Shown here: positions 9,048-17,155 of the stretch, one piece after another
Layout: each line of letters starts with the position of its first letter
Position numbering within the stretch: position 1 is the first letter of the stretch
Assembly (NCBI GenBank): GCA_903835655.1
Contig: CAILNT010000112.1
Location: 1-64,000, forward strand
DNA: 64,000 nt
Direction of reading: 5' to 3'
Source: an uncultured Pseudomonadota bacterium
Lineage (GTDB): Bacteria; Pseudomonadota; Gammaproteobacteria; Burkholderiales; Thiobacillaceae
Notes under the pieces: model-generated
Told to the model about the DNA's origin: nothing
The model's input: the letters and a program-made list of their open reading frames with translations, nothing else
The model's database searches: none
Position numbers and translations under genes: made by a program

Positions 9048-10079
9048 ATGAGACAACGCCTTCCCGAACTGATCGAAATCAACCGCCTTCTCGACGCGGC
9101 ACCGACCGCGCTTTCCGTGCGCATCGCGGACACGGTCGAAATCGACGGCACTGTATTGCCGATCCATGTCCTGACCTTGGGCAACCCCGACCCTGGTCTG
9201 CCGGCGATCGGCTACTTCGGCGGGGTGCACGGCCTGGAGCGCATCGGTAGCCAGGTCTTGCTGGTATTTCTAAGTGGACTGTTGAACCGCCTGAAGTGGG
9301 ATCCCCTGCTGCACCGGCAACTGGAAACCCTGCGCATGGTGTTCGTGCCCTTGGCCAATCCCGGCGGCATGTGGCGCGGCACACGCTGCAACCCCTCCGG
9401 CGTCGATCTCATGCGCAATGCACCGCTCGACTCTCTGGAACGCGTCCACTTTTTGCTTGGCGGCCAACGCCTCAGTAACCGCCTGCCCTGGTATCGCGGC
9501 CCGATCGGAGCGCCCATGCAGCCGGAAAGCCAGGTGTTGGAACGGGTGGTGGCGGAGGAATTGGGGCTGCGCCGATTCAGCGTGGCGCTAGACTGCCACT
9601 CCGGCTTCGGCCTGCGCGACCGCATCTGGTTTCCCTATGCGCACACCGCCAAACCGTTCCCGCATCTGCCGGAAATCCACGCACTGAAAGACTTGTTCGA
9701 GCAGACCTACCCCACCCACAACTACCTGGTCGAGCCGCAGAGCCGGCAATACCTGGCGCATGGCGACCTCTGGGACCATTTTTACCTGCGGGCGCGGGCG
9801 GATGGCGGCGCGGAACGGGTGTTCCTGCCGCTCACCCTGGAAATGGGCTCCTGGTTGTGGGTGAAGAAGAACCCGCAGCAACTGTTTTCGCGCCAGGGGC
9901 TGTTCAACCCGCGACCCGGCCACCGCCTCCACCGCATCCTGCGGCGCCACCTGATCTGGCTGGATTTCCTCGCCCGCGCCACCTGCGCCTGGGACAACTG
10001 GCTGCCGCGCGGACAGGCGCGGCTGCGACACAAGAAGCTGGCCATGGCCGAGTGGTACGGCTGGCATCGCCACACATGA
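9048..10079 (+). CDS. M14-family zinc carboxypeptidase-like protein
   Basis: The protein is 343 residues. Zinc ligands are visible as the HxxE pair in GVHGLERIG and the later His in LDCHSGFG; a conserved Asn/Arg segment NPSGVDLMRNAP matches the substrate-carboxylate site. A late LTLEMGSW supplies the probable catalytic Glu. This set places it in the M14 superfamily (DUF2817 or succinylglutamate-desuccinylase side). There is no signal peptide, so it is probably cytoplasmic. Its TGA overlaps the ATG of the following hydrolase (ATGA at 10076-10079), which implies translational coupling and a shared pathway, perhaps processing of a small peptide or amide. Confidence 0.85.
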   Translation: MRQRLPELIEINRLLDAAPTALSVRIADTVEIDGTVLPIHVLTLGNPDPGLPAIGYFGGVHGLERIGSQVLLVFLSGLLNRLKWDPLLHRQLETLRMVFVPLANPGGMWRGTRCNPSGVDLMRNAPLDSLERVHFLLGGQRLSNRLPWYRGPIGAPMQPESQVLERVVAEELGLRRFSVALDCHSGFGLRDRIWFPYAHTAKPFPHLPEIHALKDLFEQTYPTHNYLVEPQSRQYLAHGDLWDHFYLRARADGGAERVFLPLTLEMGSWLWVKKNPQQLFSRQGLFNPRPGHRLHRILRRHLIWLDFLARATCAWDNWLPRGQARLRHKKLAMAEWYGWHRHT

Positions 10080-10927
10080 GCACCTGGGTATTTCTCCGTG
10101 GACTGACCCGCGAGGCTCGGCACTGGGGCGATTTTCCGGCGACTTTTCGTGCTGCGTTCGCGAGCGAACTGGGTGTGGGCGACATCCTCACTCCCGACCT
10201 GCCCGGCAACGGTCGCCGCTTTGCCGAATCCAGCCCGCTGCGTGTGGAGGAAATGATGGAAGCCTGCCGCCGCGAGTTGCGCGAGCAGGGCCGGCCGCCG
10301 CCCTACCACCTGCTGGCCTTCTCGCTGGGCGCCATGGTGGCTGTGGCCTGGGCGCGGCGCTATCCCGAGGAATGCCGGGTGGCGGTATTGCTCAACACCA
10401 GTCTGCGCCCGCACAGCCCGTTCCATCAGCGCCTGCGTCCGGGCGCCTGGCCGGCGCTGCTGCGCCTGCTGTTCGCCAGCGGCCTGGCGCGGGAACGGGC
10501 CATCCTGGAACTCACCTGCGCGCGAGCGGAGGAACTGGCGGCGCTGCTGCCGCAATGGTCCATTTATGCCAGCGATTGCCCGGTCTCTCGTGCCAACGCT
10601 CTGCGCCAGTTGCTTGCCGCGACACGTTTCACCGCCTTGGAGAAACCCGCTGTGCCGGTACTGATCCTTTCCGGAATGCAAGACCGCATGGTCGATCCGC
10701 GCTGCTCGCGGCAACTGGCACGAACCTGGTCCTGCGCCTACGCTCGCCATCCCGACGCCGGCCATGACCTGCCGCTGGATGCCGGGGTCTGGGTGGCGCG
10801 CGAGGTGCGGGATTGGCTGGAGAAAGGCGCAGCCGACAAGTCCTGGTTCGTGCAGGAATCAGCGACAAATCCCACCGTTGCAGATAAAGGAGGGGTACAG
10901 AGCCTTGAGGTGGCAAGGGCGGAATAG
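10076..10927 (+). CDS. Alpha/beta-fold hydrolase
   Basis: The protein is 283 residues. The ATG at 10076 overlaps the previous stop as ATGA; the frame is open further upstream but only as an overlap of the peptidase gene. The fold is shown by the oxyanion strand VFLRGLTREARHWGDF, the lid-side DLPGNGRR, the nucleophile elbow AFSLGAM (Ala replaces the first Gly of GxSxG), an acid region LILSGMQDRMVDPRCS and the catalytic His in PDAGHDLPLD. It resembles the small esterase or thioesterase group (BioH/MenH-like). The last 30 residues form a hydrophilic tail of unclear value. The substrate is unknown. Confidence 0.85.
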   Translation: MSTWVFLRGLTREARHWGDFPATFRAAFASELGVGDILTPDLPGNGRRFAESSPLRVEEMMEACRRELREQGRPPPYHLLAFSLGAMVAVAWARRYPEECRVAVLLNTSLRPHSPFHQRLRPGAWPALLRLLFASGLARERAILELTCARAEELAALLPQWSIYASDCPVSRANALRQLLAATRFTALEKPAVPVLILSGMQDRMVDPRCSRQLARTWSCAYARHPDAGHDLPLDAGVWVAREVRDWLEKGAADKSWFVQESATNPTVADKGGVQSLEVARAE

Positions 10928-11105
10928 CGGTTTTTCGCGCCTTCTGCCAGATGTTTGGTATTCGGCGGATAACGCCGGCAAGAAGCCACCGGCTTATCCG
11001 CCCTACGCGGGCTATTTCTACCCCAGGCGCAGGATTTTCAGGACGAGCCAGTTGAAGTAAGGAAACCTGGTCCGGGGCTTTGCTCCCCGTTGTGCATATT
11101 AAATA

Positions 11106-11135
11106 ATCGTATAAACTGTTTACACGATATGTGTA
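11106..11135. promoter_or_regulatory. Overlapping palindromic operators upstream of the basic DNA-binding protein
   Basis: Positions 11106-11128 form a 23-bp near-perfect palindrome (ATCGTATAAAC, central T, GTTTACACGAT) with one mismatched pair. Positions 11121-11135 form a second perfect inverted repeat, TACAC-GATAT-GTGTA. They lie in an AT-rich island 17-46 bp before the start of a gene for a probable DNA-binding protein, and TATAAA at 11110-11115 could serve as a -10 element. This arrangement fits autoregulation. Confidence 0.6.
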
Positions 11136-11151
11136 AAAAGGGGCGATATTC

Positions 11152-11658
11152 ATGACCGAAGCTGCATCCAGGGCGGGCCGTAAAACTTCGAAGAAGGACA
11201 AGGAGGGCGTGGTGATCACTGGGGGGGATCATCCCTCGCAAGAGGTGGAATCAGCGACGGATAAGGCTGGCTTGCTGGAACGTTCGGAGGCCGTCGCCGA
11301 GACGGTTCCCACTGCTGCAAGTTCGCTTCCGGTATCACTTCCGTCTACCAGAAAGTCACGGGCCAAGAAGGCCGAAGCTGAAAGGCTCGTTGTGGACGTT
11401 GTCCCCGATGTGCCCGCGGAAGCCAAGACGAAAAAAATCCGGTTGGTGCGCGACAGCTTCACCATGCCGGAATCGGAATATGCGGCCGTCGCGGCACTCA
11501 AGGCGCGCTGCCTGAATTCGGGCGTTGCCACCAGGAAAAGCGAGATTCTGCGCGCGGCGATAGCCGGGCTTGTAAGGCTGAGTGATACGGATTTGGTGGA
11601 GGCGATCCAGTCCCTCGCCGCGATCAAGACCGGTCGGCCGGCGAAGGGGAGCAAATAA
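11152..11658 (+). CDS. Basic Ala/Lys-rich DNA-binding protein with ribbon-helix-helix-like C-terminus
   Basis: The protein is 168 residues. The first 100 residues are low-complexity and charged (GRKTSKKDKEG, STRKSRAKKAEAER), like histone-H1-type tails. The last 70 are compact: KKIRLVRDSFTMPESEY, a helix with LKARCLNSGVATRKSEIL and LRAAIAGLVRLSDTDL, ending in AIKTGRPAKG. A strand (RDSFTMP) followed by two helices suits a ribbon-helix-helix dimer, and relatives with the same VRDSFTMP/KSEILRA core are widespread and undescribed in Betaproteobacteria. The palindromes just upstream are candidate binding sites. A nucleoid-associated or autoregulatory role is inference. Confidence 0.8.
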   Translation: MTEAASRAGRKTSKKDKEGVVITGGDHPSQEVESATDKAGLLERSEAVAETVPTAASSLPVSLPSTRKSRAKKAEAERLVVDVVPDVPAEAKTKKIRLVRDSFTMPESEYAAVAALKARCLNSGVATRKSEILRAAIAGLVRLSDTDLVEAIQSLAAIKTGRPAKGSK

Positions 11659-11688
11659 GCGCAAGTACGCCGCATCCACCCGAGAAGT

Positions 11689-11724
11689 GAAACGCCATCC
11701 TTTGCGGGGATGGCGTTTTCGTTT
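11689..11724 (+). terminator. Rho-independent terminator
   Basis: An 11-bp perfect stem (AAACGCCATCC at 11690-11700 pairing with GGATGGCGTTT at 11708-11718) encloses a 7-nt loop and is followed by a T-rich stretch interrupted by C and G. It lies 31 bp after the stop of the basic DNA-binding protein gene and would end its single-gene transcript. Confidence 0.75.
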
Positions 11725-11803
11725 GTGCCAAGCGCAGACTAGCCGTTCCGTAACACAGTTCACCTAAGCTGTGCCACCCAAGCCTTCAACGAGGTACCAG
11801 GTG

Positions 11804-12121
11804 ATGGACAGACATCCAGCAGGAAACCGATTCTGGAGCGTTCTGCGCATCCGCCGTAGTGTGAGCCTGATGATGCTCGCGGTGCTGGCGCCAACCTCAC
11901 CGGTGGCACTGTTCGCGGTGGCGTATTCCCTCATGCGGCTCGATGTCGTATCTGGTGCCTTCGGCGTATTCATCGACCGTGGCCAGGCTCGGATGCAGGC
12001 TTATATCGACAGCATGGCCCGCGACAATCATCGCTCCGTGCTCGGCACGTCTCAGGCGGTGGAGCAGACCAAGTCGTTGGTACGACAGTCCAACCGGGCT
12101 TTCGCCAAGTTTCAGACCTGA
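11804..12121 (+). CDS. Small membrane protein of unknown function
   Basis: The protein is 105 residues from the ATG at 11804, which has GAGG at 11791-11794 in front; a GTG at 11771 is an alternative. One hydrophobic segment (VSLMMLAVLAPTSPVALFAV) is followed by a soluble, mostly helical tail (ARMQAYIDSMARDNHRSVL and AVEQTKSLVRQSNRAF). Codon use on this strand looks coding. The next gene, a CBS-GGDEF-EAL protein, begins only 6 nt after its stop, so the two are probably cotranscribed and this could be a membrane partner of that signalling enzyme. No family was recognised. Confidence 0.55.
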   Translation: MDRHPAGNRFWSVLRIRRSVSLMMLAVLAPTSPVALFAVAYSLMRLDVVSGAFGVFIDRGQARMQAYIDSMARDNHRSVLGTSQAVEQTKSLVRQSNRAFAKFQT

Positions 12122-12127
12122 GGGGGC

Positions 12128-13981
12128 ATGGATATCTACCACCCTTCCATAATCGGCCTGGACACGGCCGTCCCCGCGCCACCCGGGGTTCCCGTTTCGT
12201 CCGCCTGTCTTACCGTATCCAGTTTGTTGCGTCTGGCACCGTCCTTGCCGCGCCTGGCTTCGTGCGAGCAGGCGCATGAAACCTTCCTTGCCGATGCATC
12301 GCTAATCGCACTGCCGGTGCTGGACGAGAAGGAAATGCCCTGCGCGATCATCGATCGCCACCCTTTCCTGGAATTCTTCAGCCGCAGTTACCGGCGTGAA
12401 TTGTTCGGCAAGCGTAGCCTGGGCCATTTCCTGGATGAACACCCGGAAATCAATCCGATGCGGAGGCCGCTCATGGTGGAAGCCGATGCCTCCCTGGATG
12501 ACGCAGCGCGCGTGCTCATGGCAGCACACCCCCAGCATATGATCAGCGCCTTGATCGTGATGCGTGAACATCGCTATCTCGGTATCACCAGCAGTCACGA
12601 ACTGTTCAACGAACTCACCCGACGCAAGCAAGAGGAACTGTATTTCCTGGCGCATTACGACGCACTCACGCAGATTCCCAACCGCATGCTGTTTACCGAT
12701 CGCCTCGGTCAGGCTTGCCGCGAGGCGCTACGCAGCGGGAGAGATGTCGCGCTGCTGTTCATCGACGTGGACCGTTTCAAGCAGGTGAATGACTCCATGG
12801 GCCATGCTTTCGGCGACGAACTGCTCTGTGCCATTGCGCGGCGCATGCTGGCCTGTGCGCGTGAGAGCGATACCGTTGCGCGCCTGGGCGGTGACGAATT
12901 CGCCATCCTCATGGACGGGGTGCGCGGACGGGAAGACCCGGAGTCGCTGGCGCTGCGTCTGGTCGAGTCGATGCGCGAGCCGGTGCGGATTCTCGATCGG
13001 GAGGTGAGCGTCAGCCTGAGTATCGGCATCGCCCTTTTTCCGCGCGACGATCGCGATGCGGAAACGCTCCTGTCCAAGGCCGACGCGGCGATGTACGAAG
13101 TGAAAACCAGTGGACGAAACGGTTACCGTCACTTCGAGGCAGGTTTTTCCACCTACAGCAGCGAGCGCTCCTCCCTGGAGTCGGAACTGAAACAGGCCCT
13201 GGATCACGGTGATTTCACGTTGTACTACCAACCGCAGATCGACCTCAGTAGCGGTGCCGTGGTGGGTGCGGAGGCGCTGATTCGCTGGAACCACCCCGAG
13301 CGAGGCTTGCTCGCTCCCGGCTGCTTCATCGAGATCGCGGAGGAGAGTGGTTTGATCGTACCCATCGGCGACTGGATCCTGGCCGAGGCCTGTCGTCAGC
13401 ACCGCGAGTGGATGCACCAGGGACTGCCGTCCTTGTGTCTGGGCATCAATATCTCGGCGTTGCAGTTCCACCAGCCGGACTTTGTAAAACGGGTCAAGCA
13501 CTTGCTGTCGCAGCCCGGTGTCGATCCCCATTTCCTGGAGTTCGAACTGACCGAGAGTATGGTCATGCGCAAGGCCTCAGCGGTGCTCGACATGCTCCAT
13601 GAACTTAAGGCGGCGGGCGTGAAGCTGTCGCTGGATGATTTCGGTACTGGATATTCCAGTCTGGGCTATCTCAGCCGTTTCCCCATCGATCGGCTGAAGG
13701 TCGACCAATCCTTCGTGCGCGGGGTCGATCGACTACCGGTCAATGCTGCGATCCTGCGGGCCATCACAGCCCTGGCTAAGAGTCTATCGCTCCATGTCGT
13801 CGCGGAGGGGGTGGAAACCGAGGCGGAACTTGCCATGGTCCGAGAATGCGGTTGCGATGAGTCCCAAGGCTATCTGCATTCTCGGCCCGTGCCCGCGGAG
13901 CGGTTTACAACTTGCTTGCAGGAAGTTGATCGTTTCCATCAGGCTTTGTTCGCCACGGCGGGTCTGCACGGCGCAGGCTGA
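12128..13981 (+). CDS. CBS-domain diguanylate cyclase/phosphodiesterase (GGDEF-EAL)
   Basis: The protein is 617 residues, with no membrane segment. Residues about 25-165 look like a CBS pair (LPVLDEKEMPCAIIDR, ISALIVMREHRYLGITSS). The GGDEF domain follows with DALTQIPNRML, an intact RLGGDEFAI site at residues 252-260 and a preceding RESD inhibitory I-site. The EAL domain has EALIRWNHPERG (EAL at 382-384), ELTESMVMR, DDFGTGYSSLGYL and a VAEGVETEAEL loop, so both catalytic sites appear intact. It would make and break c-di-GMP in response to a ligand of the CBS pair, perhaps an adenine nucleotide. GAGGGGG just before the ATG is the ribosome binding site. Confidence 0.92.
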   Translation: MDIYHPSIIGLDTAVPAPPGVPVSSACLTVSSLLRLAPSLPRLASCEQAHETFLADASLIALPVLDEKEMPCAIIDRHPFLEFFSRSYRRELFGKRSLGHFLDEHPEINPMRRPLMVEADASLDDAARVLMAAHPQHMISALIVMREHRYLGITSSHELFNELTRRKQEELYFLAHYDALTQIPNRMLFTDRLGQACREALRSGRDVALLFIDVDRFKQVNDSMGHAFGDELLCAIARRMLACARESDTVARLGGDEFAILMDGVRGREDPESLALRLVESMREPVRILDREVSVSLSIGIALFPRDDRDAETLLSKADAAMYEVKTSGRNGYRHFEAGFSTYSSERSSLESELKQALDHGDFTLYYQPQIDLSSGAVVGAEALIRWNHPERGLLAPGCFIEIAEESGLIVPIGDWILAEACRQHREWMHQGLPSLCLGINISALQFHQPDFVKRVKHLLSQPGVDPHFLEFELTESMVMRKASAVLDMLHELKAAGVKLSLDDFGTGYSSLGYLSRFPIDRLKVDQSFVRGVDRLPVNAAILRAITALAKSLSLHVVAEGVETEAELAMVRECGCDESQGYLHSRPVPAERFTTCLQEVDRFHQALFATAGLHGAG

Positions 13982-14040
13982 CCAAGTTTGGACGGGCTTA
14001 GACGACCAGCCGCGAGGGGGCGTGTATCGACTCGCTTTTT

Positions 14041-15597
14041 TCAGGGGTGGGTCGCGTCTGGCAATGCGCCATCGATCTTGGCCAGGAGAATGATCTCGTC
14101 GAAGTCGCCGCGGCGGAAAAGTTCGAGGAAGGCGGTTACCACGGTGGGGTCGAACTGGATGCCCGACCCTTGCGCGATTTCCTCGGCCGCGACTTGCGGC
14201 TCCCAGGGCTCCTTGTAGGGACGGCGGCTGACCAGTGCGTCGAAGACGTCGACCACGGTGACGATACGCGTGGCCAGATGGAACTCTCGCGACGGCCGGC
14301 CTTCCGGGTAGCCCTTGCCGTCCCAGCGCTCGTGGTGATGCAGGGCGACCTCGCAGGCAACGTCAAGAAAATGGTCGTGTCCGAGGATGTTGCCGCCTAT
14401 TCGGGTATGCGTGCGCACGATCTCCATTTCGGCGGCGTCGAGTTTGCCGGGCTTGCGCAGAATGGCGTCGGCGATACCGATTTTGCCGACATCGTGGAGG
14501 CGGCTCGCCTTGCCGTACAAAACCGCCTCGTCCTCCGGTACGCCCAGTTCCTGAGCGACCAGTTGGGTGTAGCGGTCGATACGCGTGATATGGCTGCCGG
14601 TCGTGCGATCCTTGAACTCGGCCACCTTGGCCAGCATGTCGATCATGTGGTCGTAGGAGTGTGCAAGATCGATGTGCAGGCGCAGATTTTCCAGGGCGCT
14701 CGAACACTGTTGGGCGACCACGGTTATCAGGTTGCGGTCATCTTCGTTGAGATCCTGCGTCGGTTCGATGTAGATGAAGCCCACGGGTTTGCGCTGGACC
14801 AGTAAAGGCACGACGTAAGAGTCCTTGCGCAGTCCCGAGGGCATGATTCCAGTCAGGACGGCTTCGGCGCATTGGCTGCGTATGCGCGTGAATCGATCCT
14901 GGTTGGCGATGTCTCCGGTGCTGGCTTGTACCGTGATGTCGCGTTCGTCGAAGGTGGCGATGACCCCGTCTATGGTGGAAATGAAGCTCGATTCGGAAAG
15001 ATTGCACAGGCCGACGATCTGGGTCAGAACGCCCTGAAAGAATTGATTGAGCGAGCGATTGCTGATCCGGTAGATGTCGGGGGCCGCCTTCAGCACGCGG
15101 GACAGACCGACCCGGTTCAGATCGATCGTGCGCAGATCGCGGTAGGACTTGATCGCCGCACGGACGGCGGTATACAGGCGACTGGCGGTGAGTTCGGTCT
15201 TGTCCTTGTAGTCGTCGATGTCGTAGTGGTCGATGACGTAACGCTCCGGCGCCATGCCTGGCTGGCCGGTACGGATGATGAGCCGCATCATCCGATTCTT
15301 CAGGTCGGTGCGGATGTACTCGACCAGGCGCAGGCCGGCATCATCGGTTTCCATGACGACATCCACCAGGACCACCGCGATGTCGTCATGGTGGCGCAGG
15401 ATTTCGCGCGCCTCGTAGGCCGACGCGGCCCCGAGGATTTCCAGATCCCGGTCGGCAAAGCGGAAGCCCTTGAGATTCAGCCGGGTCAGTTGGTGCACGT
15501 CCGGTTCGTCGTCGACGATCAGCAGCTTCCAGGTGTGGCGCGGACCGGTGCCGTCAGTAGAGGCTGGCGGCTCGCTTCGGGTACGGATGAGTTTCAT
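14041..15597 (-). CDS. Response regulator with DUF3369 and HD-GYP phosphodiesterase domains
   Basis: The protein is 518 residues. The receiver begins KLLIVDDEPDVHQLTRLNL and has VVLVDVVMETDD as phospho-acceptor strand and DDYKDKTEL at the end. A middle domain of about 150 residues matches the DUF3369 type usual in this architecture. The HD-GYP domain shows TGSHITRIDRYTQLVA, SRLHDVGKIGIADAIL (the HD pair) and HHHERWDGKGYPEG (a GKGYP variant of GYP). It probably degrades c-di-GMP on phosphorylation. Its ATG overlaps the stop of a decayed histidine kinase fragment (15594-15597), which would have been its cognate sensor. Confidence 0.92.
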   Translation of the reverse strand: MKLIRTRSEPPASTDGTGPRHTWKLLIVDDEPDVHQLTRLNLKGFRFADRDLEILGAASAYEAREILRHHDDIAVVLVDVVMETDDAGLRLVEYIRTDLKNRMMRLIIRTGQPGMAPERYVIDHYDIDDYKDKTELTASRLYTAVRAAIKSYRDLRTIDLNRVGLSRVLKAAPDIYRISNRSLNQFFQGVLTQIVGLCNLSESSFISTIDGVIATFDERDITVQASTGDIANQDRFTRIRSQCAEAVLTGIMPSGLRKDSYVVPLLVQRKPVGFIYIEPTQDLNEDDRNLITVVAQQCSSALENLRLHIDLAHSYDHMIDMLAKVAEFKDRTTGSHITRIDRYTQLVAQELGVPEDEAVLYGKASRLHDVGKIGIADAILRKPGKLDAAEMEIVRTHTRIGGNILGHDHFLDVACEVALHHHERWDGKGYPEGRPSREFHLATRIVTVVDVFDALVSRRPYKEPWEPQVAAEEIAQGSGIQFDPTVVTAFLELFRRGDFDEIILLAKIDGALPDATHP

Positions 15598-15790
15598 GGT
15601 TTACTTCCTTCGCCAGCTTCGCTGAGTTGTGCCGGGAAGGGGATGTCGAAGCGACACCCGGTGCCCGGGGCGACTTGCACTGGATCGTCCCGCCGGATGG
15701 TACGGCGGCGATGTTGTAACAGAGGTAGCGGCCGAGCCCGGAGTCGCGCGGGCACTGGAGGGTGCCGCCAGACGCCGATCGATCGTACCA
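15594..15790 (-). pseudogene. Frameshifted C-terminal remnant of a sensor histidine kinase
   Basis: Read on the minus strand, one frame encodes DSGLGRYLCYNI followed by PSGGTIQ, the G2 box and next strand of a histidine kinase ATPase domain. The neighbouring frame then continues VQVAPGTGCRFDIPFPAQL, the last strand of the same domain. The switch falls near 15675-15690. Nothing upstream resembles the rest of a kinase; dmeF ends at 15811. The last frame stops with a TGA overlapping the ATG of the HD-GYP response regulator, the usual coupling for a kinase-regulator pair. The kinase was therefore probably lost by truncation plus frameshift. Confidence 0.6.
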
Positions 15791-15810
15791 TGACCGAGTC
15801 GGCGATAGGG

Positions 15811-16770
15811 TCAGGGGGTGGCTGTGGCATCGCCCGAATAGGGCTGGATTTCTATCGTCAGATGCGCGATCTCTTCATGGATGGCCAGCCGTTCACGCAC
15901 TTCATCCGCGGTCAGGCCACGGTCTTGAGTGACCAGGCTGAGTGCGCAGGAATAGGATTGCTTGCCCACCCGCCAGACGTGGAGGTCGGTGATGCGGGTT
16001 TTTCCGATTTCGATGGCTGTGCGGATTTCTTCCACCACGGGGTGATCCATCTCGCGGTCCAGGAGCACCTTTCCGGTTTCCAGGATGAGATTTTTGGCCC
16101 AGACGGCCACGACCACCGCACCGACGATGCCGATCACCGGGTCGAGCCAGGACCAGCCATAGAGCCAACCTCCCGCCAGGGCTGCGATCGCCAGAACCGA
16201 GGTGGCGGCATCGGCCAGGACGTGGACATAGGCGGATTTCAGGTTCAGGTCGTGGTGGTGCGGGGCATGCCCATGTTCGCCGGCGTGCTCATGGTCGCCA
16301 TGGTGATGGTGCTCATGGGCGCCCCCCAGGATCAGGGCGCAGACTATATTGACCAGCAGGCCGAGCGTGGCGATCACCATGGCCTCCAGGTAGTGGATAG
16401 GCTGGGGTGCGAATATGCGCTCGACCGAGCCGGTCACCATCAGCACGGCGACGCCGATGAGGAAGAGGGCGCTCGCGAACCCGGCGAGCACCTCTATCTT
16501 CCATGTGCCGAAGGCGAAACGGGGATCACGCGCGTAGCGACGTGCCGCGGCGTAGGCAAATGCGGACAGGCCGATGGCGACCGTGTGCGAACTCATGTGC
16601 CAGCCGTCGGCCAGCAAGGCCATGGAATTGAACCACCAGCCGGCGGCGATCTCGATCATCATCATGATGGCGGTGATCCAGGTGACGATGCGGGTGCCCC
16701 GTTCGGCGGCATGGCTGCCGCTGTCGAAGACGTGATCGTGGGTCCATGCGGACAGGTCTTGGGTTTGCAT
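15811..16770 (-). CDS. dmeF: DmeF-type cation diffusion facilitator (Co/Ni/Cd efflux)
   Basis: The protein is 319 residues from the ATG at 16770; the frame is open further but that part overlaps the regulator gene. Six membrane segments are visible, with the metal site ALLADGWHMSSH in TM2 and the paired YVHVLADAATSVL in TM5. Between TM4 and TM5 lies a His-rich loop with several HxH clusters (HEHHHHGDHEHAGEHGHAP), a mark of the DmeF branch. The cytoplasmic tail has DLHVWRVGKQSYSCAL. The regulator gene dmeR lies 13 nt upstream, forming the usual dmeR-dmeF operon for cobalt and nickel tolerance. Confidence 0.92.
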   Translation of the reverse strand: MQTQDLSAWTHDHVFDSGSHAAERGTRIVTWITAIMMMIEIAAGWWFNSMALLADGWHMSSHTVAIGLSAFAYAAARRYARDPRFAFGTWKIEVLAGFASALFLIGVAVLMVTGSVERIFAPQPIHYLEAMVIATLGLLVNIVCALILGGAHEHHHHGDHEHAGEHGHAPHHHDLNLKSAYVHVLADAATSVLAIAALAGGWLYGWSWLDPVIGIVGAVVVAVWAKNLILETGKVLLDREMDHPVVEEIRTAIEIGKTRITDLHVWRVGKQSYSCALSLVTQDRGLTADEVRERLAIHEEIAHLTIEIQPYSGDATATP

Positions 16771-16783
16771 AGCGGTGTGTCGG

Positions 16784-17050
16784 TTAGAGGTATTTGGTGA
16801 TTTCCTTGAACTCGCGGATGGCTTCAGCCGTCGAGACGGGTTCCCCCCGAATGCTGTGTTCGAGGCAATGGTCGATGTGCTCGTGTACCAGGGTTTTTTT
16901 TGCGTTGCCGATCGCGTGCTCGACGGCTTGCAGTTGCTGGGCGATTTCGATGCAGCCACGCCCCTCTTCCAGCATGGTGAGGATGCTCTTGAGGTGGCCC
17001 TGCGCGCGTTGCAGTCGCTTCAGGATATCGGGGTGGGTCGTGTGCGCCAT
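16784..17050 (-). CDS. dmeR: DmeR/RcnR-family metal-sensing repressor
   Basis: The protein is 88 residues of the CsoR/RcnR (DUF156) four-helix fold: RLQRAQGHLKSI, then EEGRGCIEIAQQLQAVEHAI and KTLVHEHIDHCLEHSI. Candidate metal ligands are His3, Cys33, His58 and His61, which match the RcnR/DmeR rather than the Cu-specific CsoR pattern. It sits directly upstream of dmeF. A G6-centred inverted repeat lies 10 bp before its start and is its likely operator, so cobalt or nickel binding would release repression of dmeRF. Confidence 0.92.
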   Translation of the reverse strand: MAHTTHPDILKRLQRAQGHLKSILTMLEEGRGCIEIAQQLQAVEHAIGNAKKTLVHEHIDHCLEHSIRGEPVSTAEAIREFKEITKYL

Positions 17051-17059
17051 CGTCCTCGC

Positions 17060-17081
17060 ATCCTATCCCCCCGGACAGGAT
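17060..17081. promoter_or_regulatory. Candidate DmeR operator
   Basis: The sequence reads ATCCTATCCCCCC then GGACAGGAT on the plus strand. It is an inverted repeat (ATCCT/AGGAT) around a run of six C, which is a G6 tract on the other strand. RcnR-type repressors bind G-tracts flanked by inverted repeats. The site lies between dmeR and the divergent CDF gene at 17156, so it could control both. Confidence 0.65.
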
Positions 17082-17155
17082 GTTGCTAGCCGCGGGTGGA
17101 GTCGTTATATTGCCGCGCACGCAGGGCGTGCCTGTACGATGAGCGACGAGACGTG

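Noticed and set aside
14872-16800. A 642-codon plus-strand open frame across the HD-GYP regulator, kinase remnant and dmeF
   Set aside because: It is antisense to several recognised genes and has no domain of its own; high GC makes long antisense frames common here.
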